DNA of 64,000 nt from Desulfuromonas thiophila (GTDB taxonomy: Bacteria; Desulfobacterota; Desulfuromonadia; Desulfuromonadales; Desulfuromonadaceae), in NCBI RefSeq assembly GCF_900101955.1, contig NZ_FNAQ01000001.1:248001-312000 (forward strand), written 5' to 3'. Below are positions 1 to 8,931 of the stretch, in pieces. The notes beneath the pieces are model-generated. The model did no database searches, was not told the DNA's origin, and was given only the letters and a program-made list of their open reading frames with translations. The position numbers were made by a program, and so were the translations under genes. Numbering within the stretch: position 1 is the stretch's first letter; each line of letters begins with the position of its first letter.

Positions 1-657
1 GCGCGCTGGTGCCATCCGCGCAAGGGGATGATCGCGCCGGCAGAATTCATTCCCGTGGCCGAGGCCTGCCATCTGATTGCCGAACTGGGTGAGCAGGTGT
101 TGCGCAAGGCCTGTCACCAGGTGCAGCGTTGGCGCCTTGAAGGAATTTACTGCGGTCGGGTGGCGGTCAACGTGGCTGCCGCCCAGCTGCGTCATAACCG
201 GTTGTGCGCCAGCGTCGCCGCAGCTCTGCAGGAAAGTGGCCTGCCACCAGGCTGCCTGTGTCTGGAAATTACCGAAACCTCCCTGATGCAGATCGACCAT
301 CAGGTGCTGCAAGAGTTGCAGACCCTGCGCGGTTGGGGTGTGACCCTGGCCATTGACGATTTCGGTACCGGTTATTCCTCCCTGGCCTATCTCAAGCGGC
401 TGCCCATCACCACCCTGAAGCTGGACAAAAGCTTTGTCGATGATCTGCCAAGCGATGATAACAGCGTTGCCATTACCCGCGCGGTGATTGGCATGGCCCG
501 GGCGCTGGGACTGCGGGTCGTGGCTGAAGGCGTGGAGAACGCGGCCCAGCGTGATTTTCTGCTCGAAGCCGGTGCCACCCAGGCACAGGGCTACCTGTGG
601 GCGCGGCCGGCGCCGCGGCCGGATTTTGCCGCCTTCGCCATTCACTGTCGCTGCTGA
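1..657 (+). CDS. EAL-domain protein, C-terminal part (5' end outside window)
   Basis: The frame is open from the first base, so the gene begins upstream and only the C-terminal 218 residues are visible. They form an EAL cyclic-di-GMP phosphodiesterase domain. The seen motifs are LEITETSLM (in place of the metal-binding ENE-type strand), IDDFGTGYSSLAYLKRLP, LKLDKSFV, VVAEGVEN and the terminal QGYLWARP. The initial EAL triplet lies outside the window. Known family role: hydrolysis of c-di-GMP to pGpG, commonly behind PAS, GGDEF or receiver modules, so the missing part probably carries such domains. Whether it is active cannot be judged without the N-terminus. A terminator hairpin follows within about 25 bases. 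Confidence 0.9.
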   Translation, partial: ARWCHPRKGMIAPAEFIPVAEACHLIAELGEQVLRKACHQVQRWRLEGIYCGRVAVNVAAAQLRHNRLCASVAAALQESGLPPGCLCLEITETSLMQIDHQVLQELQTLRGWGVTLAIDDFGTGYSSLAYLKRLPITTLKLDKSFVDDLPSDDNSVAITRAVIGMARALGLRVVAEGVENAAQRDFLLEAGATQAQGYLWARPAPRPDFAAFAIHCRC

Positions 658-679
658 GAGACCGGTTGCGCTGAAACAG

Positions 680-715
680 CAACGCCCCTGCCGCAAGACA
701 GGGGCGTTGTTTGAT
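680..715 (+). terminator. Rho-independent terminator after the EAL gene
   Basis: An 11-bp perfect stem (CAACGCCCCTG paired with CAGGGGCGTTG, 680-690 and 699-709) with an 8-nt loop is followed by a T-rich tract. Confidence 0.8.
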
Positions 716-729
716 TTTAATGGGATTAC

Positions 730-762
730 GCCGGGCTGTGGGTCTGCTGGTCGCAGCCCGGC
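730..762 (-). terminator. Possible terminator after the octaheme cytochrome
   Basis: A 9-bp perfect inverted repeat (GCCGGGCTG and CAGCCCGGC, 730-738 and 754-762) lies just beyond the stop of the leftward cytochrome gene. The tract beyond it on the minus strand is AT-rich but has no clean U-run, so termination is only likely. Confidence 0.35.
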
Positions 763-771
763 GCGCTGGGG

Positions 772-2292
772 TTATTTCTTCTGCTCAGCCTGCGGCTGGC
801 TGGCGCGCAGGAACTTCAGGTAATCGGCCATTTCCTGCAGGTTCTTGGCCTGAGTCCAGCGACCGTCGGCGAAAACGCCGTAATCGACACCGCCCATGGC
901 GGTTGCAAAGCGCACCGAGTTGCCAAAGAACAGCCACTGCTCAATCCACTTCATCTCGATGGCCTCGTCAAAAGGATTGGCCCCCTGCGGCAGCCCCTGG
1001 GCCAGGCCTTCCTGCCAGGCGCTGCTGAGGATCTTGGTGGCCTGCAGGGTCATGCTGTTGCTGGTTTCGATGGACCGGTCGAGACGGTCGAAGTGGCCAT
1101 CGATCCACTGTTGGCTGTGGCAGCCGGCGCAGACCCGCTCCATGCGCCGCTGGCGTTCGGCCATTTCCTCGTTGCTGATCAGGAAGGCGCTGACCGGTTC
1201 GCCGGTCAGTTCCGTCGGCAGGTTCAGGCCACCCTTGTTGACGATGGCGGTGGTGTCGGCCTTGATCGGATGCGGGTGGGCATAGGGCAGACCGAAGATC
1301 CGCCAGGGCAGCCGGTCATTCATGCGGTGCGAACGTTTGGCCAGGGTTTCACCGTTTTCATCGACCAGTTCGCTGGCGTGGCAGGCGGCACAGGTCGGGG
1401 CGGTGAAGTCTTTGCCGACGGTCCAGGGCACGGCGCTGTAATTCCAGGATTTGTCCATCGACTTCTGAATGTTGCCGTGCACACTGACCTCGTACACCTT
1501 GTAGGCCGGCACATCCGGCCCTTTGTGACATTCGGCACAGGTGTAGGGTTTACGCGCCATTTCAATAGAGAACTGGTGGCGGGTATGGCACGAGGAGCAG
1601 GCGCCGGTGCTGCCATCGGGGTTGAGCCGGCCGACACCGGCGTTGGGCCAGTTGCTCAGAACCGGGAAGGTCATTTCCCCCATGGCGGTGTCGCGTGTTA
1701 CCGTGCCGGTGACCTTCACATCGGTCCCATGACAGGCCAGGCAGGAGTCGGCGTTGCTGGTATCATCGGCCGGCAGATGATGAAAACCGCTGTCGGTGAA
1801 CTCGGCCAACCCGTTGGTATTGTTAACCATCATGGCGTACACCGGGTTGTTCATGAGGTTGGCGTAGGCTTGCGCCATCAGGTTGTCAGCAAAGTCGGTT
1901 GTTTCGGTGGGATGACAGGTGGCACAGTCGGGCGGCGATACCACGCTGTGGATGGTAAAACCGTTATGCTCGAAGCTGTCCTGCGGATGGGCGGCACTGT
2001 TCATGCCGTGGCACTCGGCACAGCCGATTACAATATCAGCGAGTTCCGGCGCCACCTTGGCGACCGAGATGCGTCGTTGCTGGGCTGGTTTGGCCAGGCC
2101 CTCGGCCGGCGTCACCTGGGCATGACGGCTTTTTTGCCAGTCGGCTACGATGCCCGGCGTGATCAGGCTGTGGCAGTTGATACATTCCTGGGTGGCGTCA
2201 CTGATACGCCCCTGGGATTGGGCGCTGGCACTGGCAGCCAACGCCAGTGTGCTCCACAGCAGAACGGCCAGAACAGCAGATCCTCGTTTCAT
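772..2292 (-). CDS. Octaheme c-type cytochrome, hydroxylamine oxidoreductase (HAO) family
   Basis: A periplasmic protein of 506 residues with a Sec signal (MKRGSAVLAVLLWSTLALAA) and eight CxxCH haem sites, at about residues 37, 91, 123, 184, 232, 252, 301 and 388. The spacing and the segment GACSSCHTRHQF...ARKPYTCAECHKGPD...YEVSVHG match HAO-family octahaem cytochromes. Members oxidise hydroxylamine or hydrazine, or (epsilon-HAO type) reduce nitrite or hydroxylamine. Which direction applies depends on the tyrosine cross-link to the catalytic haem; a C-terminal Tyr lies near residue 471, but I cannot align it. The start at 2292 is chosen because GGAGGGT lies upstream and the signal peptide begins there; a longer frame upstream lacks cytochrome features. 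The NarX/NarL-like pair lies directly upstream on the same strand. Confidence 0.85.
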   Translation of the reverse strand: MKRGSAVLAVLLWSTLALAASASAQSQGRISDATQECINCHSLITPGIVADWQKSRHAQVTPAEGLAKPAQQRRISVAKVAPELADIVIGCAECHGMNSAAHPQDSFEHNGFTIHSVVSPPDCATCHPTETTDFADNLMAQAYANLMNNPVYAMMVNNTNGLAEFTDSGFHHLPADDTSNADSCLACHGTDVKVTGTVTRDTAMGEMTFPVLSNWPNAGVGRLNPDGSTGACSSCHTRHQFSIEMARKPYTCAECHKGPDVPAYKVYEVSVHGNIQKSMDKSWNYSAVPWTVGKDFTAPTCAACHASELVDENGETLAKRSHRMNDRLPWRIFGLPYAHPHPIKADTTAIVNKGGLNLPTELTGEPVSAFLISNEEMAERQRRMERVCAGCHSQQWIDGHFDRLDRSIETSNSMTLQATKILSSAWQEGLAQGLPQGANPFDEAIEMKWIEQWLFFGNSVRFATAMGGVDYGVFADGRWTQAKNLQEMADYLKFLRASQPQAEQKK

Positions 2293-2355
2293 GGTTGTAC
2301 CCTCCCGTGTCATTAAAATTTCCGCCAGCGGGATGCCGACGGTTAACAAAGGGGA

Positions 2356-2361
2356 AGTATA
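2356..2361 (-). promoter_or_regulatory. Candidate -10 element for the octaheme cytochrome
   Basis: On the minus strand, TATACT lies about 65 bases upstream of the cytochrome start, in the 209-base gap after the response-regulator gene. It matches the sigma-70 -10 consensus at five of six positions. No good -35 sits at the proper spacing, so activation by a regulator would fit. Confidence 0.3.
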
Positions 2362-2501
2362 ACCGCTTCCAGATGCTTTTAAAGGTCGATTTTTGCGATT
2401 TTGCGCTCCGGGTGCCCAACGGGCCGCAGTGGCCGGTACTGACCCGGCCGATCTGAGGTGTTGTGCCAGGGGCGGGTTGGCTCCGATTTGGCCCTGGTGC
2501 G

Positions 2502-3266
2502 TCAGTCGCCACTGTCGATCTTGTGGCGCTTCTTGAATTGGCTCAGCCACTGCTGCAATTCTTTTTCCTCGTGTTCCAGCTCGAAGGCATTGATCAGGCC
2601 ACGCTGCAGCGCAACGGCAACGGCGCGGTTGCGCGGGTTGAAGCCTTCGCCCACCTTTTCGGCGCTGAACTGTTCCTGGTCGATACAGAGTTTGTTGTAC
2701 AGCGAGTTGAGCCGGCTCTGCACGCCACGGCGTGACAGGTAGCGGCGCTGGGCAATGAGGTTGTCGGTCAGGCCGAGGGAGATGTCGATGAGGGCCTCGA
2801 ACTCAATGTCCGACAGGGCGGTTTGACTGTGGCCGGTACGACCCTGTACCTTGCGCACCTCCGGATCGATCCAGCACTGTTCATCCAGCAGCACGGTGGT
2901 GATGGCGGCGGCGATGCGCTCGCGCGTGTTGGATTTGAGGATGTAGCCGTAAACGGTTTCCGGCGGCACGATCTTCAGAAGGGCGCGCACATACATCTCG
3001 TCCTTGAACTGGCTCCAGAAAACGATGCGGGCCTGGGGTTTTTCGTCCCACAGGGCACGGGCGAAGTCGATGCCGTTGAGTTCGGGCATCTGGATATCGC
3101 TGATCACCAGCGGCTGGCGACTTTTGAGCGCCAGTTCCAGTGCTGTCTGACCATCGGCGGCGCGCTCAATCTGGAAACGCGCCATGTCGGAGCTGAGCAG
3201 CAGCTGTTCGAGAAACTCGAAATCCTTCGGATTGTCTTCGGCAATGATGACGGACAAATCGGGCAT
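2502..3266 (-). CDS. NarL/LuxR-family response regulator
   Basis: An N-terminal receiver domain has the acidic pair in IIAEDN, phospho-acceptor Asp near residue 57 (VISDIQMPELNG), a switch Ser (VFWSQF) and Lys (ILKSN). The C-terminal part, about residues 155-215, is a LuxR/GerE-type helix-turn-helix (ALSDIEFEALIDISLGLTDN, then RRYLSRRGVQSRLNSLYNKL). It ends in an unusual charged tail of about 45 residues. The ATG at 3266 is preferred over 3272 because GGAG lies six bases before it. The cognate kinase is 32 bases upstream, and the octahaem cytochrome is the next gene downstream, so that cytochrome is the obvious candidate target. Confidence 0.85.
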   Translation of the reverse strand: MPDLSVIIAEDNPKDFEFLEQLLLSSDMARFQIERAADGQTALELALKSRQPLVISDIQMPELNGIDFARALWDEKPQARIVFWSQFKDEMYVRALLKIVPPETVYGYILKSNTRERIAAAITTVLLDEQCWIDPEVRKVQGRTGHSQTALSDIEFEALIDISLGLTDNLIAQRRYLSRRGVQSRLNSLYNKLCIDQEQFSAEKVGEGFNPRNRAVAVALQRGLINAFELEHEEKELQQWLSQFKKRHKIDSGD

Positions 3267-3298
3267 GGGCATCTCCGGGAAAGGGGCCGTCGCGCGGC

Positions 3299-4666
3299 TC
3301 AGGCGACAGGCGTGGTGGCCGTCAGCGGCAAATGGAGTTCAAAGCGGGTGCCACTGGAGAAGCGCGACGGTTTGAAGCTGTAGAGGGCACCGATCACTCG
3401 CGCCCGTTCTTCGATATTGTACAGGCCGCGGCCGCGTCGCTCGCTGTCCGGCGTGAAACCGCGACCATTGTCCTCCACCGCCAGGATCAGTTGACCGTCG
3501 GTACAGTCGAGGCTCAGTTCCAGCCGGCTGGCGGCGGCATGTTTATAAACATTGTGTACCACCTCGACAGCGATGCGGTAGAGCTGCAGTTGCTGGTTTT
3601 TCGGCAGTTTCAGGCGCTCGGCCGCCTGCGAGGCGTAAAAGTGCGCCTCGACCTCGCCATGATGCTGATGGCTTTCCAGGTGTGACTGCAGCGCCGCAGT
3701 CAAGCCCAGCACGTCGAGGGTCTGCGGGTGCAGATCGTTCATGACCTCGCGCAGATTGTTGATGGTATTCTGCAGATTGCGCTCAAGGCGCTCGGCGCGC
3801 TCGTTGCAGCCTTCGCGCTTGAGTTCCTGCACCTCGCGCAGAATGGCGGACAGATCCGACAGGGTCTGATCGTGCAGATCGCGGGCGATGCGGCGGCGCT
3901 CGTCCTCGGCGCCCTGCAGTAGCTTTTCGGCCCCCACCACGCGGATGTGTTTTTCCGCCATCTTGTGCAGTGACACGGTTAAATCGTCGAGTTCGTCGCT
4001 GATGGTTTCCGGCGTGCGGGTCAGGGTCGGCCTGCCTTCCACCAGGTTGCTGGCCCCGCTGGAAATCAGCTGGATGCGGCGCAGGATGCGGCGTGAGAAG
4101 AACAGCGACAGCAGAATGCCCAGCATGATGGCGGTGCTCATGACCACCAGTGACACCAGGGTGGTGCGCGCCACCAGCTCATCCATGTTGCGGGTTTGCA
4201 GGCTTTTGAGCTTGCCGCGTTGGCTGCGGGCGTTTTCGATCAGGGTGATCAGCTGAGGTCGCAACTCCTCCAGCGCAGCGATGAAGCGTTCGGTGTCGAT
4301 GCCCTTTTCCGGATCGAGATTCTGCACTGAACGGCGCAACAGGGAGGCGTCTTCCGCCGAAACCTCCAGGCTCTCCAGGGTGCGTTCGATGGCGCTGGAC
4401 AGATGGCCATAAAGCACGTCCATCTCCTCTAGGCGTGGCGCGTTGAGTACGAAGTTGCGGCGCAGCGCCAACGACAGGGTCTGGATGCGCTTGGCCGCCA
4501 GATCCGCTTCTGCCAAGGCGATGAAGACCTTGCCCAGATCGCTGGCCTGACGCCGTTTGACTGACAGATCCCAGTAGGTGTACTGCAGGAATAACAACAG
4601 CAGCCCCATCAGGAGCAGAACCGCTGCCGGCGCCAGCAGAATCTGGTGTTTGAGTTTTATTCGCAT
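3299..4666 (-). CDS. Membrane sensor histidine kinase, NarX/LiaS (HisKA_3) type
   Basis: A 455-residue kinase with TM1 at about 8-28, a helical periplasmic segment of about 135 residues, TM2 at about 170-190, a HAMP linker, a HisKA_3 dimerisation domain with His265 (ERRRIARDLHDQTLSD) and an HATPase with AVEDNGRGFTPDSERRGRGLYNIEERA. HisKA_3 kinases pair with NarL-type regulators, and one follows 32 bases downstream. The periplasmic part is alpha-helical like NarX, but I see no convincing nitrate P-box, so the ligand is unknown. The downstream HAO-like cytochrome makes a nitrogen oxide or redox signal a reasonable guess. Confidence 0.85.
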   Translation of the reverse strand: MRIKLKHQILLAPAAVLLLMGLLLLFLQYTYWDLSVKRRQASDLGKVFIALAEADLAAKRIQTLSLALRRNFVLNAPRLEEMDVLYGHLSSAIERTLESLEVSAEDASLLRRSVQNLDPEKGIDTERFIAALEELRPQLITLIENARSQRGKLKSLQTRNMDELVARTTLVSLVVMSTAIMLGILLSLFFSRRILRRIQLISSGASNLVEGRPTLTRTPETISDELDDLTVSLHKMAEKHIRVVGAEKLLQGAEDERRRIARDLHDQTLSDLSAILREVQELKREGCNERAERLERNLQNTINNLREVMNDLHPQTLDVLGLTAALQSHLESHQHHGEVEAHFYASQAAERLKLPKNQQLQLYRIAVEVVHNVYKHAAASRLELSLDCTDGQLILAVEDNGRGFTPDSERRGRGLYNIEERARVIGALYSFKPSRFSSGTRFELHLPLTATTPVA

Positions 4667-4801
4667 GGGCGGCAGGCTAACACAGGGATTTCGCCGAAAA
4701 CACTGTGCAAATACACAGCGTCCGACAAGCGAATTGCTGGCGTGACGCCCCGGCCGGCCTGGTGGCCGACCGGGGGCGGAGCAGGTGGGGGAGCTTAAGA
4801 C

Positions 4802-6166
4802 TCAGGGTGTCAGGCGCAGGGCGACAAAAAACAGGCCCTGGCCGCGCTGGATCAGCAGGCGATGCAGTTGGTCACGCGCCGAGCGCGCCGCCTGTTCCAG
4901 ATCGGCATTGGAGCGGATTTCGATGCCGTTATACTCGATGATGACATCGCCCGGCTGCAGGCCGGCCCGGGCTGCCGGCCCCGCCGGATCGACGGCGGTG
5001 ACCAGAACTCCCTGGCTGGTTTGCAGGTCGTAATGCTGGCGCAGTTCCTCCGTCAAGGGACTGGTGTGCAGCCCCAGCGGATGCCCGCTGAGTTGTTGCG
5101 TTGGTTGTGTTCCGTCCTCTTCCAGCGCGCCAACCTTGACTGACACGGTTTTCTTTTTCCCTTTGCGGAACAGGGTCAGTTCAGCCTTGTCACCCACCGG
5201 CACCGCCGCCACCAAGCGGGGCAGATCATTCATGCTGTCAATGGTTTGATTATTGAACTCCAGAATGATATCGCCACGCTGCAGACCGGCTTTGTCTGCC
5301 GGAGAATTCTTGGCGACCGAAGAGACCAGGGCGCCCTGGGCCTGTTCCAGGCCGAAGCTGGTGGCCAGTTCGTCAGAAACCTGCTGAATGGTGACGCCAA
5401 GCCAGCCCCGGGTGACATGGCCGGTTTCCTTAAGCTGGGGCACAATGGCTTTGGCCGCGTTGATGGGAATGGCAAAGCCGATACCCTGGCCGCCGGCGAC
5501 GATGGCGGTGTTGATGCCGATGACCTCACCCTGGGTGTTGAACAGTGGTCCGCCGGAGTTGCCGGGATTGATGGAGGCATCGGTCTGGATGAAGTTGTCG
5601 TAGGGGCCGGCGCCGATAACCCGGCCCTTGGCCGAAACGATGCCGACGGTGACGGTCTGCTCCAGACCGAAGGGGTTGCCGATGGCCATGACCCATTCGC
5701 CGATTTTGAGTTCGTCGCTGTTGCCCAGGGTCACCGTTGGCAAGGTTTCGCTGGTCTCGATCTTGAGCAGGGCCAGATCGAGTTTGCTGTCGACACCCTT
5801 GACTGTGGCGTCGAAGGTTTTGTGGCCGTCAAGCTGAACCTTGATTTCCTCGGCCCGGTCGACCACATGGGCATTGGTAAGAATGTAGCCATCGGTTGAA
5901 ATAATGAAGCCGGAGCCGAGGGATTTTTTCTTCTGGCCCGGCAGAGGCTGGCCGCGGAAGAAATGCTCAAAGAAATTGTCGAACAGATCGCCATGCGGGC
6001 TGCCAAAGCCGCGCAGCCGGTTCTGCAGGGGCGGAACCTCCTTGGTGGTGCTGATGTTGACCACGGCGGGTTTGAGCTTCTCGGTCAGGGCAACGAAATC
6101 CGGTGCCGCTGCCAGGGACAAAGAAGGCAGCAGGCACAGCAGAAGCAGGCGGGCCAGAGTTTTCAT
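4802..6166 (-). CDS. degP: HtrA/DegP-type periplasmic serine protease
   Basis: 454 residues, the usual size for the family. Order: signal peptide (1-20), trypsin-like domain with triad His100 (TNAHVV), Asp130 (KLDLALLKI) and Ser204 (NPGNSGGPL), then two PDZ domains (about 255-345 and 365-450). HtrA proteins degrade or refold damaged envelope proteins. A strong GAGGAG lies eight bases before the start. The gene follows an OmpR-type regulator and kinase on the same strand, which resembles stress-responsive systems that control an htrA gene. The 155-base gap leaves room for a separate promoter. Confidence 0.93.
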   Translation of the reverse strand: MKTLARLLLLCLLPSLSLAAAPDFVALTEKLKPAVVNISTTKEVPPLQNRLRGFGSPHGDLFDNFFEHFFRGQPLPGQKKKSLGSGFIISTDGYILTNAHVVDRAEEIKVQLDGHKTFDATVKGVDSKLDLALLKIETSETLPTVTLGNSDELKIGEWVMAIGNPFGLEQTVTVGIVSAKGRVIGAGPYDNFIQTDASINPGNSGGPLFNTQGEVIGINTAIVAGGQGIGFAIPINAAKAIVPQLKETGHVTRGWLGVTIQQVSDELATSFGLEQAQGALVSSVAKNSPADKAGLQRGDIILEFNNQTIDSMNDLPRLVAAVPVGDKAELTLFRKGKKKTVSVKVGALEEDGTQPTQQLSGHPLGLHTSPLTEELRQHYDLQTSQGVLVTAVDPAGPAARAGLQPGDVIIEYNGIEIRSNADLEQAARSARDQLHRLLIQRGQGLFFVALRLTP

Positions 6167-6321
6167 GCAGTTTTCTCCTCGGGCTGTGGAAGGTTGGATG
6201 AAGTGGGGCTGACGGTCGGTGTCCTCCGCATCTCATCTCACCATAAGCAGGCGCCTGGGGAAATACCAGAGGGAAGGCAGCAGGCGGCTGCTGTTGCATT
6301 GCCGCCCGCCCTTCTGTGTTT

Positions 6322-7374
6322 TTAGGCAGTGCTGCCGTTGTCGGCGGGACCGGCGATCGGCAGGGTAACGCGGAAGGTACTGCCCTGGCCCGGCTGCGAT
6401 TCGACCTCAATGGTTCCCTGGTGAGCCTCGACGATCCATTTGACGATGGCCAGCCCCAGCCCCGTACCGCCCTCGCTGCGGTTGCGGGCTTCGTCCGTGC
6501 GGTAGAAACGTTCGAAGATGTGTGGCAGATGTTCGGCGGCGATGCCGATGCCGGTATCGCGGATGGCGATGACGACCCGTTCGTTGTGGCGTGTGACGGC
6601 GATATCGACGTGGCCGCCTGCAGGCGTGTAGCGCAGGGCATTGCTGACCAGGTTGAGAAACAGCTGGCGCAGGCGCAGACCGTCGGCGCGAATGCGGATT
6701 TCTTCAGGCGTGTGGTGGTGCAGGCTGACCTGGATCTGCTTGTCCTCGGCAATCTTGCGGCCCTGCAGGTAGAGTTCCTGCAGCAGGTCGCTCAGGCTCA
6801 GCTCGCTGATGGCCAGCGGCCGCTGGCCCGATTCGCTTTTGGCCAGCGTCAGCAGATCCTCGATGATGCGGCCCATGCGATCGATTTCTTCCATGTTCGA
6901 TTGCAGGGCGTCGCGGAACTCTTCTGGTGTCTTGGCCCAGCGCAGCGCCACCTCGGTTTCGCCGCGCAGAATGGTCAAGGGTGTGCGCAGTTCGTGGGAC
7001 GCGTCGCCGGAGAACTGGCGCAGGCGGCGGACGGCCTGGTCGAGCCGCTCCAGCGTGGCGTTGTACTCCGCTGCCAGGCTCTGTACCTCGCTGGCGCGAT
7101 GGTTGAGTTGCAGGCGCTGATCGAGGCTGGCCAGATTCAGTCGGCCGCAGTGACGACGCAGTTGCTCGAATGTGGCCAGCAATGCGCGCAGCTGGTGCAG
7201 CAGCGCCCAGAGGGCGCTGCCCAACAAAGCCGTAGCCAGCAGCAGAACCAGCCAGCGCGCGCTTGGTGACAGCGCGGCGGCCGGCCCGGAGAACAGGGCG
7301 GCACCAGCGAGCAGGGCTGCCAGCAGCGCCAGCAGCAGCCAGCTGCCCAAGGCCAGCGTGGCGCTGCGGCTCAT
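6322..7374 (-). CDS. Sensor histidine kinase (OmpR-partner type)
   Basis: 350 residues with two TM helices (about 8-30 and 40-60) separated by only about ten residues, so there is almost no periplasmic sensor. A HAMP-like linker follows, then HisKA with His127 (FSGDASHELRTPLTILRGE), N-box NLVSNALRYTP, G1 DTGIGIA, F-box HIFERFYR and G2 GGTGLGLAIVKWIV. The start sits immediately after the regulator stop (TAAcATG) and its GGAGG lies inside the regulator's last codons, so the two are translationally coupled. The tiny sensor loop suggests sensing within the membrane or through a partner (inference). htrA follows downstream. Confidence 0.9.
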   Translation of the reverse strand: MSRSATLALGSWLLLALLAALLAGAALFSGPAAALSPSARWLVLLLATALLGSALWALLHQLRALLATFEQLRRHCGRLNLASLDQRLQLNHRASEVQSLAAEYNATLERLDQAVRRLRQFSGDASHELRTPLTILRGETEVALRWAKTPEEFRDALQSNMEEIDRMGRIIEDLLTLAKSESGQRPLAISELSLSDLLQELYLQGRKIAEDKQIQVSLHHHTPEEIRIRADGLRLRQLFLNLVSNALRYTPAGGHVDIAVTRHNERVVIAIRDTGIGIAAEHLPHIFERFYRTDEARNRSEGGTGLGLAIVKWIVEAHQGTIEVESQPGQGSTFRVTLPIAGPADNGSTA

Positions 7375-7375
7375 G

Positions 7376-8047
7376 TTATTCCTCCTTCAGCACATAACCG
7401 ACGCCGCGGATGGTGTGGATCAGTTTCTTGCCGAAATCCTTGTCGATCTTTTTGCGCAGATAGTTGACATACACATCGATGATGTTGGTGAAGGAATCGA
7501 AGGTATAGTCCCAGACATGTTCGGCGATCATGGTGCGGGTAAGCACCTGGTTGGGATTGCGCATGAAGTATTCGAGCAGCCCGTATTCCTTGGCGGTCAG
7601 GTCGATCTCCTTTTCACCGCGCCAGACCTTGTGGGTAACCGGATCAAGCCGCAGATCGGCGAAGAAGATCTCGGCGCCGCGATCCTTCACGCCGCGGCGC
7701 ACCAGCGCCTTGGCGCGGGCCAGCAGCTCGGCGAAGGCGAAGGGTTTGGTCAGATAGTCGTCGCTGCCGCTGTCGAGTCCGGCAACGATGTCGTCGACGC
7801 TGTCCTTGGCCGTCAGGCACAGGATCGGTGTGTTGATCTCCTTTTCGCGCAGCTCGCGGATGACGGCCAGGCCGTCCATTTTGGGCAGCATCACGTCCAT
7901 CAGGATCAGGTCGTAGCGGTTGTTCTGCGCCTGCTCCAGACCTTCCTCGCCGTTGTTGGCGATTTCGACGGTGAAGCCTTCCTCTTCCAGCCCGCGCTTG
8001 ATGAAGCTGGCAACCTTTTTCTCGTCTTCAACGACAAGCACTTTCAT
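7376..8047 (-). CDS. OmpR/PhoB-family response regulator
   Basis: Receiver domain with acidic pair (VVEDEKK), Asp51 (LILMDVMLPKMDG), Thr79 and Lys101 (DDYLTKPF), then a winged-helix Trans_reg_C domain ending in NIIDVYVNYLRKKIDK...HTIRGVGYVL. Length 223 residues is typical. AAGGAG precedes the start; a GTG at 8050 is one codon upstream and cannot be excluded. First gene of a regulator-kinase pair, with htrA as a likely regulon member by position. Confidence 0.93.
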   Translation of the reverse strand: MKVLVVEDEKKVASFIKRGLEEEGFTVEIANNGEEGLEQAQNNRYDLILMDVMLPKMDGLAVIRELREKEINTPILCLTAKDSVDDIVAGLDSGSDDYLTKPFAFAELLARAKALVRRGVKDRGAEIFFADLRLDPVTHKVWRGEKEIDLTAKEYGLLEYFMRNPNQVLTRTMIAEHVWDYTFDSFTNIIDVYVNYLRKKIDKDFGKKLIHTIRGVGYVLKEE

Positions 8048-8089
8048 CACAGGGTTCTCCTTGGCTGTGGCCGACCACTGCGGTCGGCG

Positions 8090-8902
8090 TTACTTGAATT
8101 TGAGTTTGACCAGCACCTCGTTGGCTGTTTCCTCTACCGCCTTGCCGGTCACATCGATGATAGGCCATTTCTGGCGCCGGAAGAACTGGCGCGCGACCTT
8201 GAGTTCTGTTTCAACCTGCTCGAAATCGGCGTAGGCCCGGCGGGGGTCCTGCCCCAGATTTTTCAGCCGCGCGGCCCGCAGTTCCACCAACCGCTCCGGC
8301 TGGATGACCAGGCCGGCTACGCGGCTGTGTTCCAGATGTAGCAGCTCCGGCGGTGGCTCAATGCCGCTGACCAGTGGAATATTGGCCACCTTGTAGCCTT
8401 GGTGGGCCAGGTACATCGACAGCGGCGTTTTGCTGGTGCGCGACACGCCGACCAGCACGATATCGGCCTTGTTGAGAAAACGGGTTTCCTGGCCATCATC
8501 GTTGCGGACAGTGAATTCAACCGCGTCAATGCGGCGAAAATAGGCTTCGTCCACATTGTGCAGCAGGCCGGGGATTTCCGTCGGCGACATGCCGAAGAAT
8601 TCCGAGCAGCGCATCAGCAGCGGCGTGATAATGTCAACGCTGGTCAGGCCGAGAGCTTCGCATTCATCATGTACCAGTCGTGACAGCTCACGGTTGACAA
8701 TGGTATAGATCACCAGGGCGCGGCATTGAGCGGCGGCGTCGAGGGCTTCATAAACCTGACCCTTGCTGCGCACATGGCTGATGCGGCGGATACGGGTGCC
8801 TTGCCGGCGGAACTGTGTCAGGGCGGCGGAAATCATCTTTTCCGCCGTTTCGCCCGTGGCATCGGACAGCAGAAAAACCGTTTTGTCACTGGTAGGGTTC
8901 AT
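8090..8902 (-). CDS. ppsR: Pyruvate,phosphate dikinase / PEP synthase regulatory protein (DUF299)
   Basis: A 270-residue protein of the bifunctional Ser/Thr kinase and Pi-dependent phosphorylase family that switches PPDK or PEP synthase on and off through a Thr next to the catalytic His. Seen: N-terminal [14 protein letters not shown], the central [16 protein letters not shown] and the unusual P-loop GVSRTSKT (152-159). The length matches the family. The target enzyme is not in this window. Located 40 bases upstream of the OmpR-type regulator on the same strand, so co-transcription is possible. It is divergent from prmA across a 254-base AT-rich region with repeated palindromes. Confidence 0.93.
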   Translation of the reverse strand: MNPTSDKTVFLLSDATGETAEKMISAALTQFRRQGTRIRRISHVRSKGQVYEALDAAAQCRALVIYTIVNRELSRLVHDECEALGLTSVDIITPLLMRCSEFFGMSPTEIPGLLHNVDEAYFRRIDAVEFTVRNDDGQETRFLNKADIVLVGVSRTSKTPLSMYLAHQGYKVANIPLVSGIEPPPELLHLEHSRVAGLVIQPERLVELRAARLKNLGQDPRRAYADFEQVETELKVARQFFRRQKWPIIDVTGKAVEETANEVLVKLKFK

Positions 8903-8931
8903 GCGGTCGGCGGCACCTCTTTCAATGGCTA

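Noticed and set aside
1093-2316. Long open frame opposite the octaheme cytochrome
   Set aside because: It is the complement of a gene with clear CxxCH motifs and a signal peptide; it has no ribosome site or recognisable family.
4741-4775. GC-rich hairpin downstream of htrA as a terminator
   Set aside because: The stem is imperfect and there is no T-run on the minus strand.
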